Source: an uncultured Rubrivivax sp.
Lineage (GTDB): Bacteria > Pseudomonadota > Gammaproteobacteria > Burkholderiales > Burkholderiaceae_C
Assembly (NCBI GenBank): GCA_937975735.1
Contig: CALJUI010000230.1
Location: 1-26,558 of the forward strand
Reading direction: 5' to 3'
DNA length: 26,558 bases
Shown here: piece after piece, positions 6,427-14,195 of the stretch
How the letters are laid out: every line of letters starts with the position of its first letter
How positions within the stretch are numbered: the first letter of the stretch is position 1
Position numbers and translations under genes: made by a program
Notes under the pieces: model-generated
Told to the model about the DNA's origin: nothing
The model's input: only the letters and a program-made list of their open reading frames with translations
The model's database searches: none

Positions 6427-8286
6427 ATGATCAGCATCCCCGAGCGCGCGTCGCGCCTGGCCATCACCGCGATCGCGGCGGCGATGTCGGTGTTCCACCT
6501 GTACGTGGCCTTCGTCGGCCCGCCGGACGCCTACGTGATGCGCGGCTCGCACCTGGCCTTCGCGCTGGTGCTCGCCTTCCTGATGCTGCCGGGCTGGCGC
6601 GGCACCGCCGAACGCGTCGGCGTGATCGACCTGCTGCTCGTGCTGGTCGCCGCGGCGGCGGCGCTCTATCCGACCGCGGTGCTCGACTACATCCAGAACC
6701 GGATGTACTACGTCGACGACCCGAAGCTGCTCGACTACGTGTTCGGCGGCCTGGTCATCGTGCTGATCATCGAGGCGACGCGGCGCGCCACCGGCTGGGC
6801 ATTGCCGATCACCGCGATCGCCTTCATGGCCTACGGCGTCACGGCCGGGCAGCAGTCGATCGGCATCATGCTCGACCAGCTCTACCTGACGACCGAGGGC
6901 ATCTTCGGCATCCCGCTGTACGTCTCTGCGACCTACGTGATGCTGTTCATCCTGTTCGGCGCCTTCGTCGAGCGCAGCGGCGCCGGCCAGCTGTTCATGG
7001 ACTTCGCGCTCGCGATGGCCGGCCACCAGTCCGGCGGTCCGGCCAAGGTGGCGGTGATCACGAGCAGCCTGTTCGGCACCGTCTCGGGCAGCGCGGTGGC
7101 CAACGTGATGACCACCGGCACCTTCACGATCCCGCTGATGAAGCGCACCGGCTACCGGCCGGCGTTCTCCGGCGCCGTCGAGGCGGTGGCCTCGACCGGC
7201 GGCCAGCTGATGCCCCCGATCATGGGCGCGGCGGCCTTCGTGATGGCGGAGTTCCTCGGCGTGTCCTACCTGACGGTCGCCGGCTTTGCGCTGCTTCCGG
7301 CGGTGCTCTACTACGTCGCGGTTTTCATGGCGGTGCACTTCGAGGCCAAGCGCATCGGCCTGAAGGGACTGCCGAAGGCCGACCTGCCGCGCATGAAACA
7401 GGTGCTCAGCGAGCGCGGCCACCTGTTCCTGCCACTGGTCATCATCGTCGCGGTGCTGCTCGCGGGCCGCAGCGCGGCCTTCGCGGCGCTGGTCGGCATC
7501 GCCTCGGTGGTGCCGACGACCTGGCTGCGCGCGAGCACGCGAAAGACCTTCACCTGGCGCGCGATCGTCGAAGCGCTCGAGTCCGGCGCGCGCAACACCG
7601 TGATCGTCGCGCTCGCCTGCGCCAGCGCCGGCATCGTCATCGGCACGATCACGCTGACCGGCCTGGGCCTGTCCTTCACCGGCGTCGTGCTCGCGCTGTC
7701 GCAGAACTCGCTGATGCTCGCGCTTTTCCTGACGATGCTCGCCGGCATCCTGCTCGGCATGGGCCTGCCGACGACGCCGGCCTACATCGTGCAGGTCGCG
7801 CTGCTGGTGCCTGCGCTCGTCAAGCTCGGCGTGCAGGTCGAGGCGGCGCACCTGTTCGTGCTGTACTTCGCGGTGCTGTCGGCGATCACGCCGCCGGTGG
7901 CGATGGCCGTCTACGCGGCCAACGGCATCTCGAGGGGGACGCTGATGGACACCAGCTGGGCCGCCGTCAAGCTCGGACTCACCGGCTACATCATTCCCTT
8001 CATGTTCGTGTTCGCGCCCTCGCTGCTGCTGATGGGCGAGCCGGCCCGCGTGGCGCTCGCGGTGGTCACCGCGACGATCGGCGTGACCTGCCTGGCCGGC
8101 GGCCTGCACAGCTACTTCTTCTTCGGCCCGGCGCGGTCCTGGGAGCGGCTGATGCTGATCGTCGCCGCCCTGGTGCTGATCAAGCCGGGTTGGATGACCG
8201 ACCTGATCGGCCTCGCGCTGATCGGCCTCACCGCGGCCAGCCAGCACTGGATCCGGCCGGCCGCCAAGCCCCGGGAAAGCACATGA
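6427..8286 (+). CDS. TRAP transporter fused permease (DctQ-like plus DctM-like)
   Basis: The 619-residue integral membrane protein combines the small and large TRAP permease subunits, as is usual for TAXI systems. Many hydrophobic helices are visible throughout. The DctM-type core includes GAFVERSGAG at about 178-187 and a conserved stretch around 212-265 with SGSAVANVMTTGTFTIPLM and GGQLMPPIMGAAAF. A second similar inverted segment near 435-500 contains GLPTTPAYI and ITPPVAMAVYAANGI. It drives sodium- or proton-coupled uptake of the ligand delivered by the upstream binding protein. The ATG at 6427 has no obvious Shine-Dalgarno, which may further lower its expression. The stop overlaps the glutathione transferase start (ATGA). 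Function is well supported; substrate is unknown. Confidence 0.92.
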   Translation: MISIPERASRLAITAIAAAMSVFHLYVAFVGPPDAYVMRGSHLAFALVLAFLMLPGWRGTAERVGVIDLLLVLVAAAAALYPTAVLDYIQNRMYYVDDPKLLDYVFGGLVIVLIIEATRRATGWALPITAIAFMAYGVTAGQQSIGIMLDQLYLTTEGIFGIPLYVSATYVMLFILFGAFVERSGAGQLFMDFALAMAGHQSGGPAKVAVITSSLFGTVSGSAVANVMTTGTFTIPLMKRTGYRPAFSGAVEAVASTGGQLMPPIMGAAAFVMAEFLGVSYLTVAGFALLPAVLYYVAVFMAVHFEAKRIGLKGLPKADLPRMKQVLSERGHLFLPLVIIVAVLLAGRSAAFAALVGIASVVPTTWLRASTRKTFTWRAIVEALESGARNTVIVALACASAGIVIGTITLTGLGLSFTGVVLALSQNSLMLALFLTMLAGILLGMGLPTTPAYIVQVALLVPALVKLGVQVEAAHLFVLYFAVLSAITPPVAMAVYAANGISRGTLMDTSWAAVKLGLTGYIIPFMFVFAPSLLLMGEPARVALAVVTATIGVTCLAGGLHSYFFFGPARSWERLMLIVAALVLIKPGWMTDLIGLALIGLTAASQHWIRPAAKPREST

Positions 8287-8915
8287 CGATCAAGCTGTAC
8301 GCCTTCGACACCCCCAACGGCCGCAAGGTCAGCGTGGCGCTCGAGGAGATGGGCCTGCCCTACGAAGTGCAGATCGTCGACATCACCAAGGGCGAGCAGC
8401 ACGAGCCGGAGTTCGTCGCGATCAGCCCGAACCACAAGATCCCGGCCATCGTCGACTCGGAGGGCCCGAAGGGTGTGCCGATCGGCATCTTCGAGTCCGG
8501 CGCGATCCTGATCTACCTGGGCCGCAAGAGCGGCAAGTTCTGGCCCGACGATCCGGTCGCGCAGATCCGCGTGCTCGAATGGCTGATGTTCCAGATGGGC
8601 GGCTTCGGCCCGGTGCCCGGTCAGGTGCACCACTTCCTCGGCCTGAAGGACGAGGCGGACCGCCGCTACGGCCTGCAGCGCTACATGGCGGAGACGCTGC
8701 GCCTTTACGGCGTGATGGACAAGCACCTCGCGAACCGCGAGTACTTCGCCGACGCGCTGTCGATCGCCGACTTCGCGATCCTCGGCTGGGCCTGGCGCCA
8801 CCCGCGTCACCAGGTCGATCTGGCGAACTTCCCGAACGTGCAGCGCTGGTATCAGGCCCTGATGGCGCGGCCGGGCGTGCAGCGCGGCTTCGCCGTGCCT
8901 CTGCGAAGGGATTGA
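8283..8915 (+). CDS. Glutathione S-transferase family protein (Nu-class/YfcG-like)
   Basis: This 210-residue cytosolic protein has an N-terminal thioredoxin-like glutathione-binding domain (about 1-85) and a helical C-terminal domain. The T10-P11-N12 motif, ISPNHKIPAIVD and FESGAILIYL (70-79) are characteristic of the YfcG/YghU group, which has disulfide-bond reductase activity using glutathione. There is no catalytic Cys at the usual position, as expected for that group. The ATG overlaps the permease stop by four bases, so it is probably co-translated with the TRAP transporter and may help detoxify or reduce the imported compound or its products. It ends one base before the convergent serB stop codon. 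Confidence 0.88.
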   Translation: MTIKLYAFDTPNGRKVSVALEEMGLPYEVQIVDITKGEQHEPEFVAISPNHKIPAIVDSEGPKGVPIGIFESGAILIYLGRKSGKFWPDDPVAQIRVLEWLMFQMGGFGPVPGQVHHFLGLKDEADRRYGLQRYMAETLRLYGVMDKHLANREYFADALSIADFAILGWAWRHPRHQVDLANFPNVQRWYQALMARPGVQRGFAVPLRRD

Positions 8916-8916
8916 A

Positions 8917-9633
8917 TCAGTCCGTGAGCAGTTCCAGCGCGCGGTCCATGCCGCCGCGCATGATCGACACCATCGCCCGTTCGCGCACCGCCGGCTTCGG
9001 GTGATAGGCGATCGACAGTCCTGCCGCAGCCATCATCGGCAGGTCGTTGGCGCCATCGCCGACGGCGATCGCCTGCGCCGGCTCGATGCCCATCAGCTCG
9101 CAGACCTCGAGCACGACGCGCCGCTTCTCGGCGCCGTCGACGATGTCGCCCCAGGGGCGCGGGACCACCCGGCCGGTGAGGTGGCCGTCGACGATCTCCA
9201 GCACGTTGGCGCGGGCGAAGTCGAGTCCGAGCCGCGCGCGCACGCGTTCGCTGAAGTAGGTGAAGCCGCCCGACACCAGCAGCGTCTTCAGCCCGGCCCG
9301 CTGGCAGGCCTGCACGAAGGCCTCGACGCCGGGATTGAGTTGCAGGTGGTGCGACCAGACCGTCTCCAGCGCCTGCACCGGCACGCCCTGGAGCAGGGCC
9401 AGCCGGCGGCGCAGGCTGTCCTTGTAGTCGCTGAGCTCGCCGCGCATCGCGGCCTCGGTGATCGCGGCGACCTCGGCCTTGCGGCCGGCGGCGGCGGCGA
9501 TCTCGTCCACGCACTCGATGTTGATCAGCGTCGAGTCCATGTCGAACGCGACCAGCTTGAAGCGCGACAGCGGCCAGGGCGGCGTGAAACCGCGCACGAA
9601 CAGGCCCGGTTGAACTTCGACGGCGGTTTCCAT
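8917..9633 (-). CDS. serB: Phosphoserine phosphatase
   Basis: SerB is the last enzyme of serine synthesis, hydrolysing O-phospho-L-serine to serine. The 238-residue protein is a HAD-superfamily phosphatase: nucleophile Asp31 and Asp33 in FDMDSTLINIECVDEIA, motif II Ser in LLVSGGFTYF, a Lys in the AEKRRVV segment, and the magnesium-binding GDGANDLPMM. It lacks the N-terminal ACT-like region of the longer enterobacterial form; a short form of this size is common in beta-proteobacteria. The start at 9633 is only 10 bases after a TAGCAT -10-like element on the same strand, suggesting a very short leader. No clear Shine-Dalgarno is present. The gene diverges from the TIR-domain gene. Confidence 0.95.
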   Translation of the reverse strand: METAVEVQPGLFVRGFTPPWPLSRFKLVAFDMDSTLINIECVDEIAAAAGRKAEVAAITEAAMRGELSDYKDSLRRRLALLQGVPVQALETVWSHHLQLNPGVEAFVQACQRAGLKTLLVSGGFTYFSERVRARLGLDFARANVLEIVDGHLTGRVVPRPWGDIVDGAEKRRVVLEVCELMGIEPAQAIAVGDGANDLPMMAAAGLSIAYHPKPAVRERAMVSIMRGGMDRALELLTD

Positions 9634-9639
9634 GTGGGC

Positions 9640-9649
9640 GCCGATGCTA
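9640..9649 (-). promoter_or_regulatory. Candidate -10 element of serB
   Basis: Read on the minus strand, TAGCATCGGC lies with the TAGCAT box ending 10 bases before the serB ATG. This is the same geometry as on the mfd side of the mfd/ispD promoter. The initiation point would fall about 4 bases before the ATG. No strong -35 was recognised. Confidence 0.4.
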
Positions 9650-9678
9650 ACAGCGCGCCCTCCGCTGGCCGCTAGGGG

Positions 9679-9707
9679 TGGGCATTCTTGTCCATGCGGC
9701 CTAGACT
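9679..9707 (+). promoter_or_regulatory. Candidate promoter of the TIR-domain gene
   Basis: TGGGCA (9679-9684) and TAGACT (9702-9707) are spaced by 17 bases and each match four of six sigma-70 consensus bases. The predicted start of transcription leaves a leader of about 11 bases before the ATG at 9726. The region is only 92 bp and is shared with the divergent serB gene. Confidence 0.4.
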
Positions 9708-9725
9708 GCGCCTGAGGTTAGGGAC

Positions 9726-10706
9726 ATGGGCGCAGGCATCTTCATCAGCTATCGGCGCGACGAGTCGCGCCACGCGGCCGGTCGACTGGCCGACGACCTG
9801 GCGCAGGCCTTCGGCGCGCAGGCGATCTTCCGCGACATCGAAGGCATCGACCCCGGCGTCGACTTCACGCGCTCGCTGGAGCGTGCGCTCGAGGCCTGCA
9901 GCGTGATGCTGGTGCTGATCGGCCCGAGCTGGCTCGACATGCGCGACCCGCACGGGAAGCGGCGGCTGGACGATCCGAACGACTGGATCCGGCAGGAGAT
10001 CGCCACCGCGCTCGCGCGCGACGTGCGGGTGATCCCGGTGCTGCTCGAGGGGGCGGCGATGCCGTCGGCGCAGGACCTGCCGGACGATCTCGATGCGCTC
10101 GTTCGGCGTCAGGCGCTGGACATGTCGGACAGCCGCTGGCGCGGCGACCTGCAGCGCCTGATCGAGGCGCTCGAGAAGGTGCCCGGCCTGGGCCGTCTCG
10201 ATCCGCCGGCGCCGTCTCCGCCGCCGGTCCCGGCGCCGGCGCCGGCAGGCAAGGGGCGCTGGGTCTGGATCGGTGCCGGCGCGCTCGGTGTCCTGGTCGT
10301 CGCCGGGCTGTTCAGCGAAGGCGAGTTCGACGAGCCGCTGCCCATCGATCCGCTGCCGGTCGGGCCCGGGCCGGCGGTGGCACCGGTGCAGCCGGCTGCC
10401 CGGCCAGCCGCGACCGCCGCGGTGCCGGACATCGCCGGCATGTGGCGCACGAACACCGGTGAGGTCTATCACTTCGAGCAGGATGGCCGCGACGTCTACT
10501 TCACCGCCCAGGCCGGTGGCCAGCCGATGGGCGAGGGCCATGGCCAGTTCGACGGCCAGGTGCTGCGGCTGGCGCTGACCCTGCAGGTGCAGGGCCGGGT
10601 GATGGGCACCGCCAACTGCGACATGCATCCGGCGCCCGACCATCGCAGCTACACCGGCCAGTGCATGGGCCCGAACGGGCCTTTCCCGGCGCAGTTCTTC
10701 CGCTAG
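9726..10706 (+). CDS. TIR domain protein with one membrane helix and extracytoplasmic C-terminal domain
   Basis: The 326-residue product has three parts. Residues 1-150 are a TIR domain: box 1 FISYRRDES, box 2 FRDIEGIDPGVDF, then VMLVLIGPSWL. Glu91 in DWIRQEIATAL aligns with the catalytic glutamate of SARM1 (WxxxEIxTAL), so NAD-cleaving activity is plausible. A Pro/Ala linker (159-175) leads to one membrane helix (about 178-195), with basic GKGR before it and acidic EGEFDE after it, placing the TIR domain in the cytoplasm. After a second Pro/Ala linker, residues 235-326 form a glycine-rich, probably beta-stranded domain beginning GMWRTNTGEVYHF. It has two cysteines (298, 313) that could form a periplasmic disulfide. 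No partner gene is adjacent. The gene stands alone between serB and mfd and ends four bases from the mfd stop. A sensor or defence role is inferred only. Confidence 0.85.
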   Translation: MGAGIFISYRRDESRHAAGRLADDLAQAFGAQAIFRDIEGIDPGVDFTRSLERALEACSVMLVLIGPSWLDMRDPHGKRRLDDPNDWIRQEIATALARDVRVIPVLLEGAAMPSAQDLPDDLDALVRRQALDMSDSRWRGDLQRLIEALEKVPGLGRLDPPAPSPPPVPAPAPAGKGRWVWIGAGALGVLVVAGLFSEGEFDEPLPIDPLPVGPGPAVAPVQPAARPAATAAVPDIAGMWRTNTGEVYHFEQDGRDVYFTAQAGGQPMGEGHGQFDGQVLRLALTLQVQGRVMGTANCDMHPAPDHRSYTGQCMGPNGPFPAQFFR

Positions 10707-10710
10707 CCGT

Positions 10711-13700
10711 TCACGACGAGGCCACGGCGGCGGGCTGGCCCAGCCCGCGCAGCAGGTCGCGGACGAACTGCGCGCGCGCCGCCGGCTCGGCGATCTCGCG
10801 CTCGATGCGCAGCTTGTCGTTGCCGGCGAGCTTGATCGCTCGGTTCTTCTGCACGAGCTCGATGATGCGCATCGGGTCGATCGGCGGGTTCGGGCGGAAC
10901 ACGATCTGCATCAGCTTCGGCCCGGCGTCGATCTTCAGCACGCCGTAGGGCTTGGCCAGCACGCGCAGCCGATGCGTGTCGAACAGCACCTGGCCCTGCG
11001 GCGGCAGCTTGCCGAAGCGATCGGTGATCTCCTCCAGCAGCGCATCGATCTGGCGCGCGCCCTCGGCGCTGGCCAGGCGCTTGTACAGCGACAGGCGGAC
11101 GTGCACGTCGCCGCAGTAGGCGTCGGTGAGCAGCGCCGGCGCGTGCAGGTTGACCTCGGTCGTCGCGTGGCTCGGGCTGAGCAGGTCGGGCTCCTGGCCG
11201 GCCTTCAGCGAGCGCACCGCCTCGGCGAGCATGTCGTTGTAGAGCTGGAAGCCGACCTCCATCATGTTGCCGCTCTGGTTCTCTCCGAGCACTTCGCCGG
11301 CACCGCGGATCTCCAGGTCGTGCATCGCCAGGTAGAAGCCCGAGCCGAGCTCCTCCATCTGCTGGATCGCCTCCAGCCGCTGCGCCGCCTGCTTCGTCAG
11401 ACCCTCCAGGTCCGGCACCATCAGGTAGGCGTAGGCCTGGTGGTGGCTGCGGCCGACGCGGCCGCGCAGTTGGTGCAGCTGGGCCAGGCCGAACTTGTCG
11501 GCGCGGCTGATGACGATGGTGTTGGCCGTGGGCACGTCGATGCCGGTCTCGATGATCGTCGAGCACAGCAGCAGGTTGTGGCGCTGGGCGACGAAGTCGC
11601 GCATCACGCGCTCGAGCTCGCGCTCGGGCAGCTGGCCGTGGGCGACCGCGATGCGCGCCTCGGGCAGCAGCTCGGCGAGCTTCTCGCGCCGGTGCTCGAT
11701 GGTCTCGACCTCGTTGTGCAGGAAGTAGACCTGCCCGCCGCGCTTGAGCTCGCGCAGCACCGCCTCGCGGATCGTGCCGCTGGACTCGCTGCGCACGAAG
11801 GTCTTGATCGCGAGGCGGCGCTGCGGCGCGGTGGCGATCACGCTCAGGTCGCGCAGGCCCTCGAGCGCCATGCCCAGCGTGCGCGGGATCGGCGTGGCGG
11901 TCAGCGTCAGCACGTCGACCTCGGCGCGCATCGCCTTCACCGCCTCCTTGTGGCGCACGCCGAAGCGGTGCTCCTCGTCGATGATCAGCAGGCCCAGGCG
12001 CTTGAACTTGACGTCCGGCGACAGCAGCTTGTGGGTGCCGACGACGATGTCGATGCTGCCGGCCTCCAGGCCCTCCAGCGCCGCCTTGACCTCCTTGCCG
12101 CTCCGGAAGCGCGACAGCTCGGCGACCTTCACCGGCCAGGGCCCGAAGCGGTCGACGATGGTCTGGTAGTGCTGCTCGGCCAGCAGCGTCGTCGGCGCCA
12201 GGATCGCCACCTGCTTGCCGCCGTGCACCGCGACGAAGGCCGCGCGCAGCGCGACCTCGGTCTTGCCGAAGCCGACGTCGCCGCAGACCAGACGGTCCAT
12301 CGGCTTCGGGCTGATCAGGTCCTGGATCACCGCGTGGATCGCGGCGCGCTGGTCGGCCGTCTCCTCGAAGCCGAAGCTGGTCGCGAAGGCTTCGTAGTCG
12401 TGCGGCGTGAAGCGGTGCGCGAAGCCCTCGCGGGCGGCACGGCGCGCGTAGAGGTCGAGCAGCTCGGCGGCGGTGTCGCGCACCTGCTCGGCGGCCTTGC
12501 GCCGCGCCTTGTCCCACTGGCCCGAGCCGAGCCTGTGCAGCGGCGCCTCTTCGGCGCTGACGCCGGTATACCGTCCGATCAGGTGCAGCTGCGACACCGG
12601 CACGTACAGCGTCGCCTTGTCGGCGTACTCCAGATGCAGGAACTCGCTGTCGCCTTCGCCCAGGTCGATGTGCACCAGCCCCTGGTAGCGCCCGATGCCG
12701 TGGTTCAGATGCACGACGGGGTCGCCGACCTTCAGCTCCGACAGATCCTTGATCAGCGCGTCGACGCTCGACACCTGCTCCTGCTTGCGGCGACGGCGGG
12801 CCTGCGGCGTGGTCGCGAAGAGCTCGGTCTCGGTGATGAACTGGATCGCGACACCGTCGTCCGGCTCGTGCCAGAAGAAGCCTTCGGCCAGCGGCGCGGC
12901 GGCGATCGCCAGGCGCTCGTCGCCGCCGACGAAGTCGGCCAGCGAGGCCGCGCTCGGCACCTGGATGTGGTGGTCGCGCAGCAGGTCGAGCAGGCTCTCG
13001 CGCCGGCCCTCGCTCTCGGCGACCAGCAGCACGCGGTGCGGCGTGCCGGCCAGGTGGCGTTCGAGCGCGGCCAGCGGCTCGGTGGCCGCGCGGTCGACCG
13101 CCACGTCGGGCAGTGGACGCGCCCAGGTCAGCGGTTCGTCGCCGCGCAGCATCAGCGTTGCCAGCGGCTGCGTCAGCTGGAAGAATCCGTCGACGCGCAG
13201 GAAGATCTCCTCCGGCGGCAGCAGCGGCCGCTCGGGGTCGTGCTGCAGGAAGCGGTGGCGCTCGCGGGTGTCGGTCCAGAAGCGTTCCAATGCCTCGGTG
13301 ACCTCGCCGTGCAGCACCAGCGCCGCCGGGTGCTCGCCGCCCGCGCCGAGGTAGTCGAACAGCGTCGCGGTCCGGTCGAAGAACAGCGGCAGGTAGTACT
13401 CGATGCCGCCGGTGGCGATGCCCTGGGCGATGTCCTTGTAGATGCGCGAGCGTGTCGGATCGCCTTCGAGCTTCTCGCGCCAGCGCGCGCGGAATGCCGT
13501 GCGCGAGGCCTCGTCCATCGGGAACTCGCGGCCGGGCAGCAGCCGCACCTCGGGCACCGGATACAGGCTGCGCTGGCTGTCGGGATCGAAGGTGCGGATC
13601 GAGTCGACCTCGTCGTCGAACAGATCGACCCGGTAGGGCACTGGCGAGCCCATCGGGAACAGATCGATCAGGCCGCCGCGCACCGCGTATTCGCCCGGCG

Positions 13701-14169
13701 ACACGACCTGGCTGACGTGCTCGTAGCCGGCCAGCGTCAGCTGGGCCTTCAGCCGCGCCTCGTCGAGCCGGGACTTCTGCTTGAAGTGGAAGGTCGTGCC
13801 GGCGAGGAAGGTCGGCGGCGCCAGGCGCGTGAGCGCGGTGGTGGCCGGCAGCAGCAGCACGTCGACCTCGCCCTGCAGCACGCGCCACAGCGTCGCGAGC
13901 CGATCCGAGATCAGGTCCTGGTGGGGGCTGAAGGTGTCGTAGGGCAGCGTCTCCCAGTCGGGGAAGAGCGCCAGGCGCAGTCCGGGTTCGAAGAACGGCA
14001 GCTCGTCGGCAAGGCGCTGCGCGTCCGACGGCGCGGCGCAGACGATGGCGAGCAGGCGCCGCTCGTCGGCGTGGCGGCGCGCCATCCGGGCCAGCAGCAG
14101 CGCGTCGGCGCTGCCGGTGGGGCGCGGCAGCGTGAAGCGCTTGCCGGGGGCGATCGAGGGCAACTGCAT
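10711..14169 (-). CDS. mfd: Transcription-repair coupling factor Mfd
   Basis: Mfd removes RNA polymerase stalled at DNA lesions and recruits UvrA for strand-specific repair. At 1152 residues it has the usual full length. The N-terminal UvrB-like region contains FPDWETLPYDTFSPH. The polymerase-interaction domain follows around 480-550 (LNHGIGRYQGL, FLHLEYA). The RecG-like motor carries Walker A with Lys636 in GDVGFGKTE, the DEEH box at 731-734, TATPIPRTL, and later VIS-ADKFGLAQLHQLRGRVGRS. The C-terminal domain is intact, ending with the TRCF segment and a short tail. The ATG lies 10 bases after a TAGAAT box and has no Shine-Dalgarno, so translation may start on a nearly leaderless message. 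The gene is divergent from ispD and convergent with the TIR gene. Confidence 0.97.
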   Translation of the reverse strand: MQLPSIAPGKRFTLPRPTGSADALLLARMARRHADERRLLAIVCAAPSDAQRLADELPFFEPGLRLALFPDWETLPYDTFSPHQDLISDRLATLWRVLQGEVDVLLLPATTALTRLAPPTFLAGTTFHFKQKSRLDEARLKAQLTLAGYEHVSQVVSPGEYAVRGGLIDLFPMGSPVPYRVDLFDDEVDSIRTFDPDSQRSLYPVPEVRLLPGREFPMDEASRTAFRARWREKLEGDPTRSRIYKDIAQGIATGGIEYYLPLFFDRTATLFDYLGAGGEHPAALVLHGEVTEALERFWTDTRERHRFLQHDPERPLLPPEEIFLRVDGFFQLTQPLATLMLRGDEPLTWARPLPDVAVDRAATEPLAALERHLAGTPHRVLLVAESEGRRESLLDLLRDHHIQVPSAASLADFVGGDERLAIAAAPLAEGFFWHEPDDGVAIQFITETELFATTPQARRRRKQEQVSSVDALIKDLSELKVGDPVVHLNHGIGRYQGLVHIDLGEGDSEFLHLEYADKATLYVPVSQLHLIGRYTGVSAEEAPLHRLGSGQWDKARRKAAEQVRDTAAELLDLYARRAAREGFAHRFTPHDYEAFATSFGFEETADQRAAIHAVIQDLISPKPMDRLVCGDVGFGKTEVALRAAFVAVHGGKQVAILAPTTLLAEQHYQTIVDRFGPWPVKVAELSRFRSGKEVKAALEGLEAGSIDIVVGTHKLLSPDVKFKRLGLLIIDEEHRFGVRHKEAVKAMRAEVDVLTLTATPIPRTLGMALEGLRDLSVIATAPQRRLAIKTFVRSESSGTIREAVLRELKRGGQVYFLHNEVETIEHRREKLAELLPEARIAVAHGQLPERELERVMRDFVAQRHNLLLCSTIIETGIDVPTANTIVISRADKFGLAQLHQLRGRVGRSHHQAYAYLMVPDLEGLTKQAAQRLEAIQQMEELGSGFYLAMHDLEIRGAGEVLGENQSGNMMEVGFQLYNDMLAEAVRSLKAGQEPDLLSPSHATTEVNLHAPALLTDAYCGDVHVRLSLYKRLASAEGARQIDALLEEITDRFGKLPPQGQVLFDTHRLRVLAKPYGVLKIDAGPKLMQIVFRPNPPIDPMRIIELVQKNRAIKLAGNDKLRIEREIAEPAARAQFVRDLLRGLGQPAAVASS

Positions 14170-14177
14170 GAAGCGCT

Positions 14178-14191
14178 CGATTCTAGAATCG
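14178..14191. promoter_or_regulatory. Palindromic bidirectional -10 element between mfd and ispD
   Basis: CGATTCTAGAATCG is a perfect 14-bp palindrome in a 26-bp intergenic gap. It supplies TAGAAT on the plus strand (14184-14189), six bases before the ispD ATG, and TAGAAT on the minus strand (14185-14180), ten bases before the mfd ATG. Transcription starting about seven bases downstream would yield a leaderless ispD message and an mfd leader of only a few bases. No convincing -35 hexamers were found, and the -35 regions fall inside the opposite gene. Confidence 0.55.
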
Positions 14192-14195
14192 CCCC

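Noticed and set aside
6205..8247. A 680-codon minus-strand open frame opposite the TRAP permease
   Set aside because: The composition is dominated by His, Arg, Gln, Asp and Glu, as expected from the complement of hydrophobic codons. The permease on the other strand is clear.
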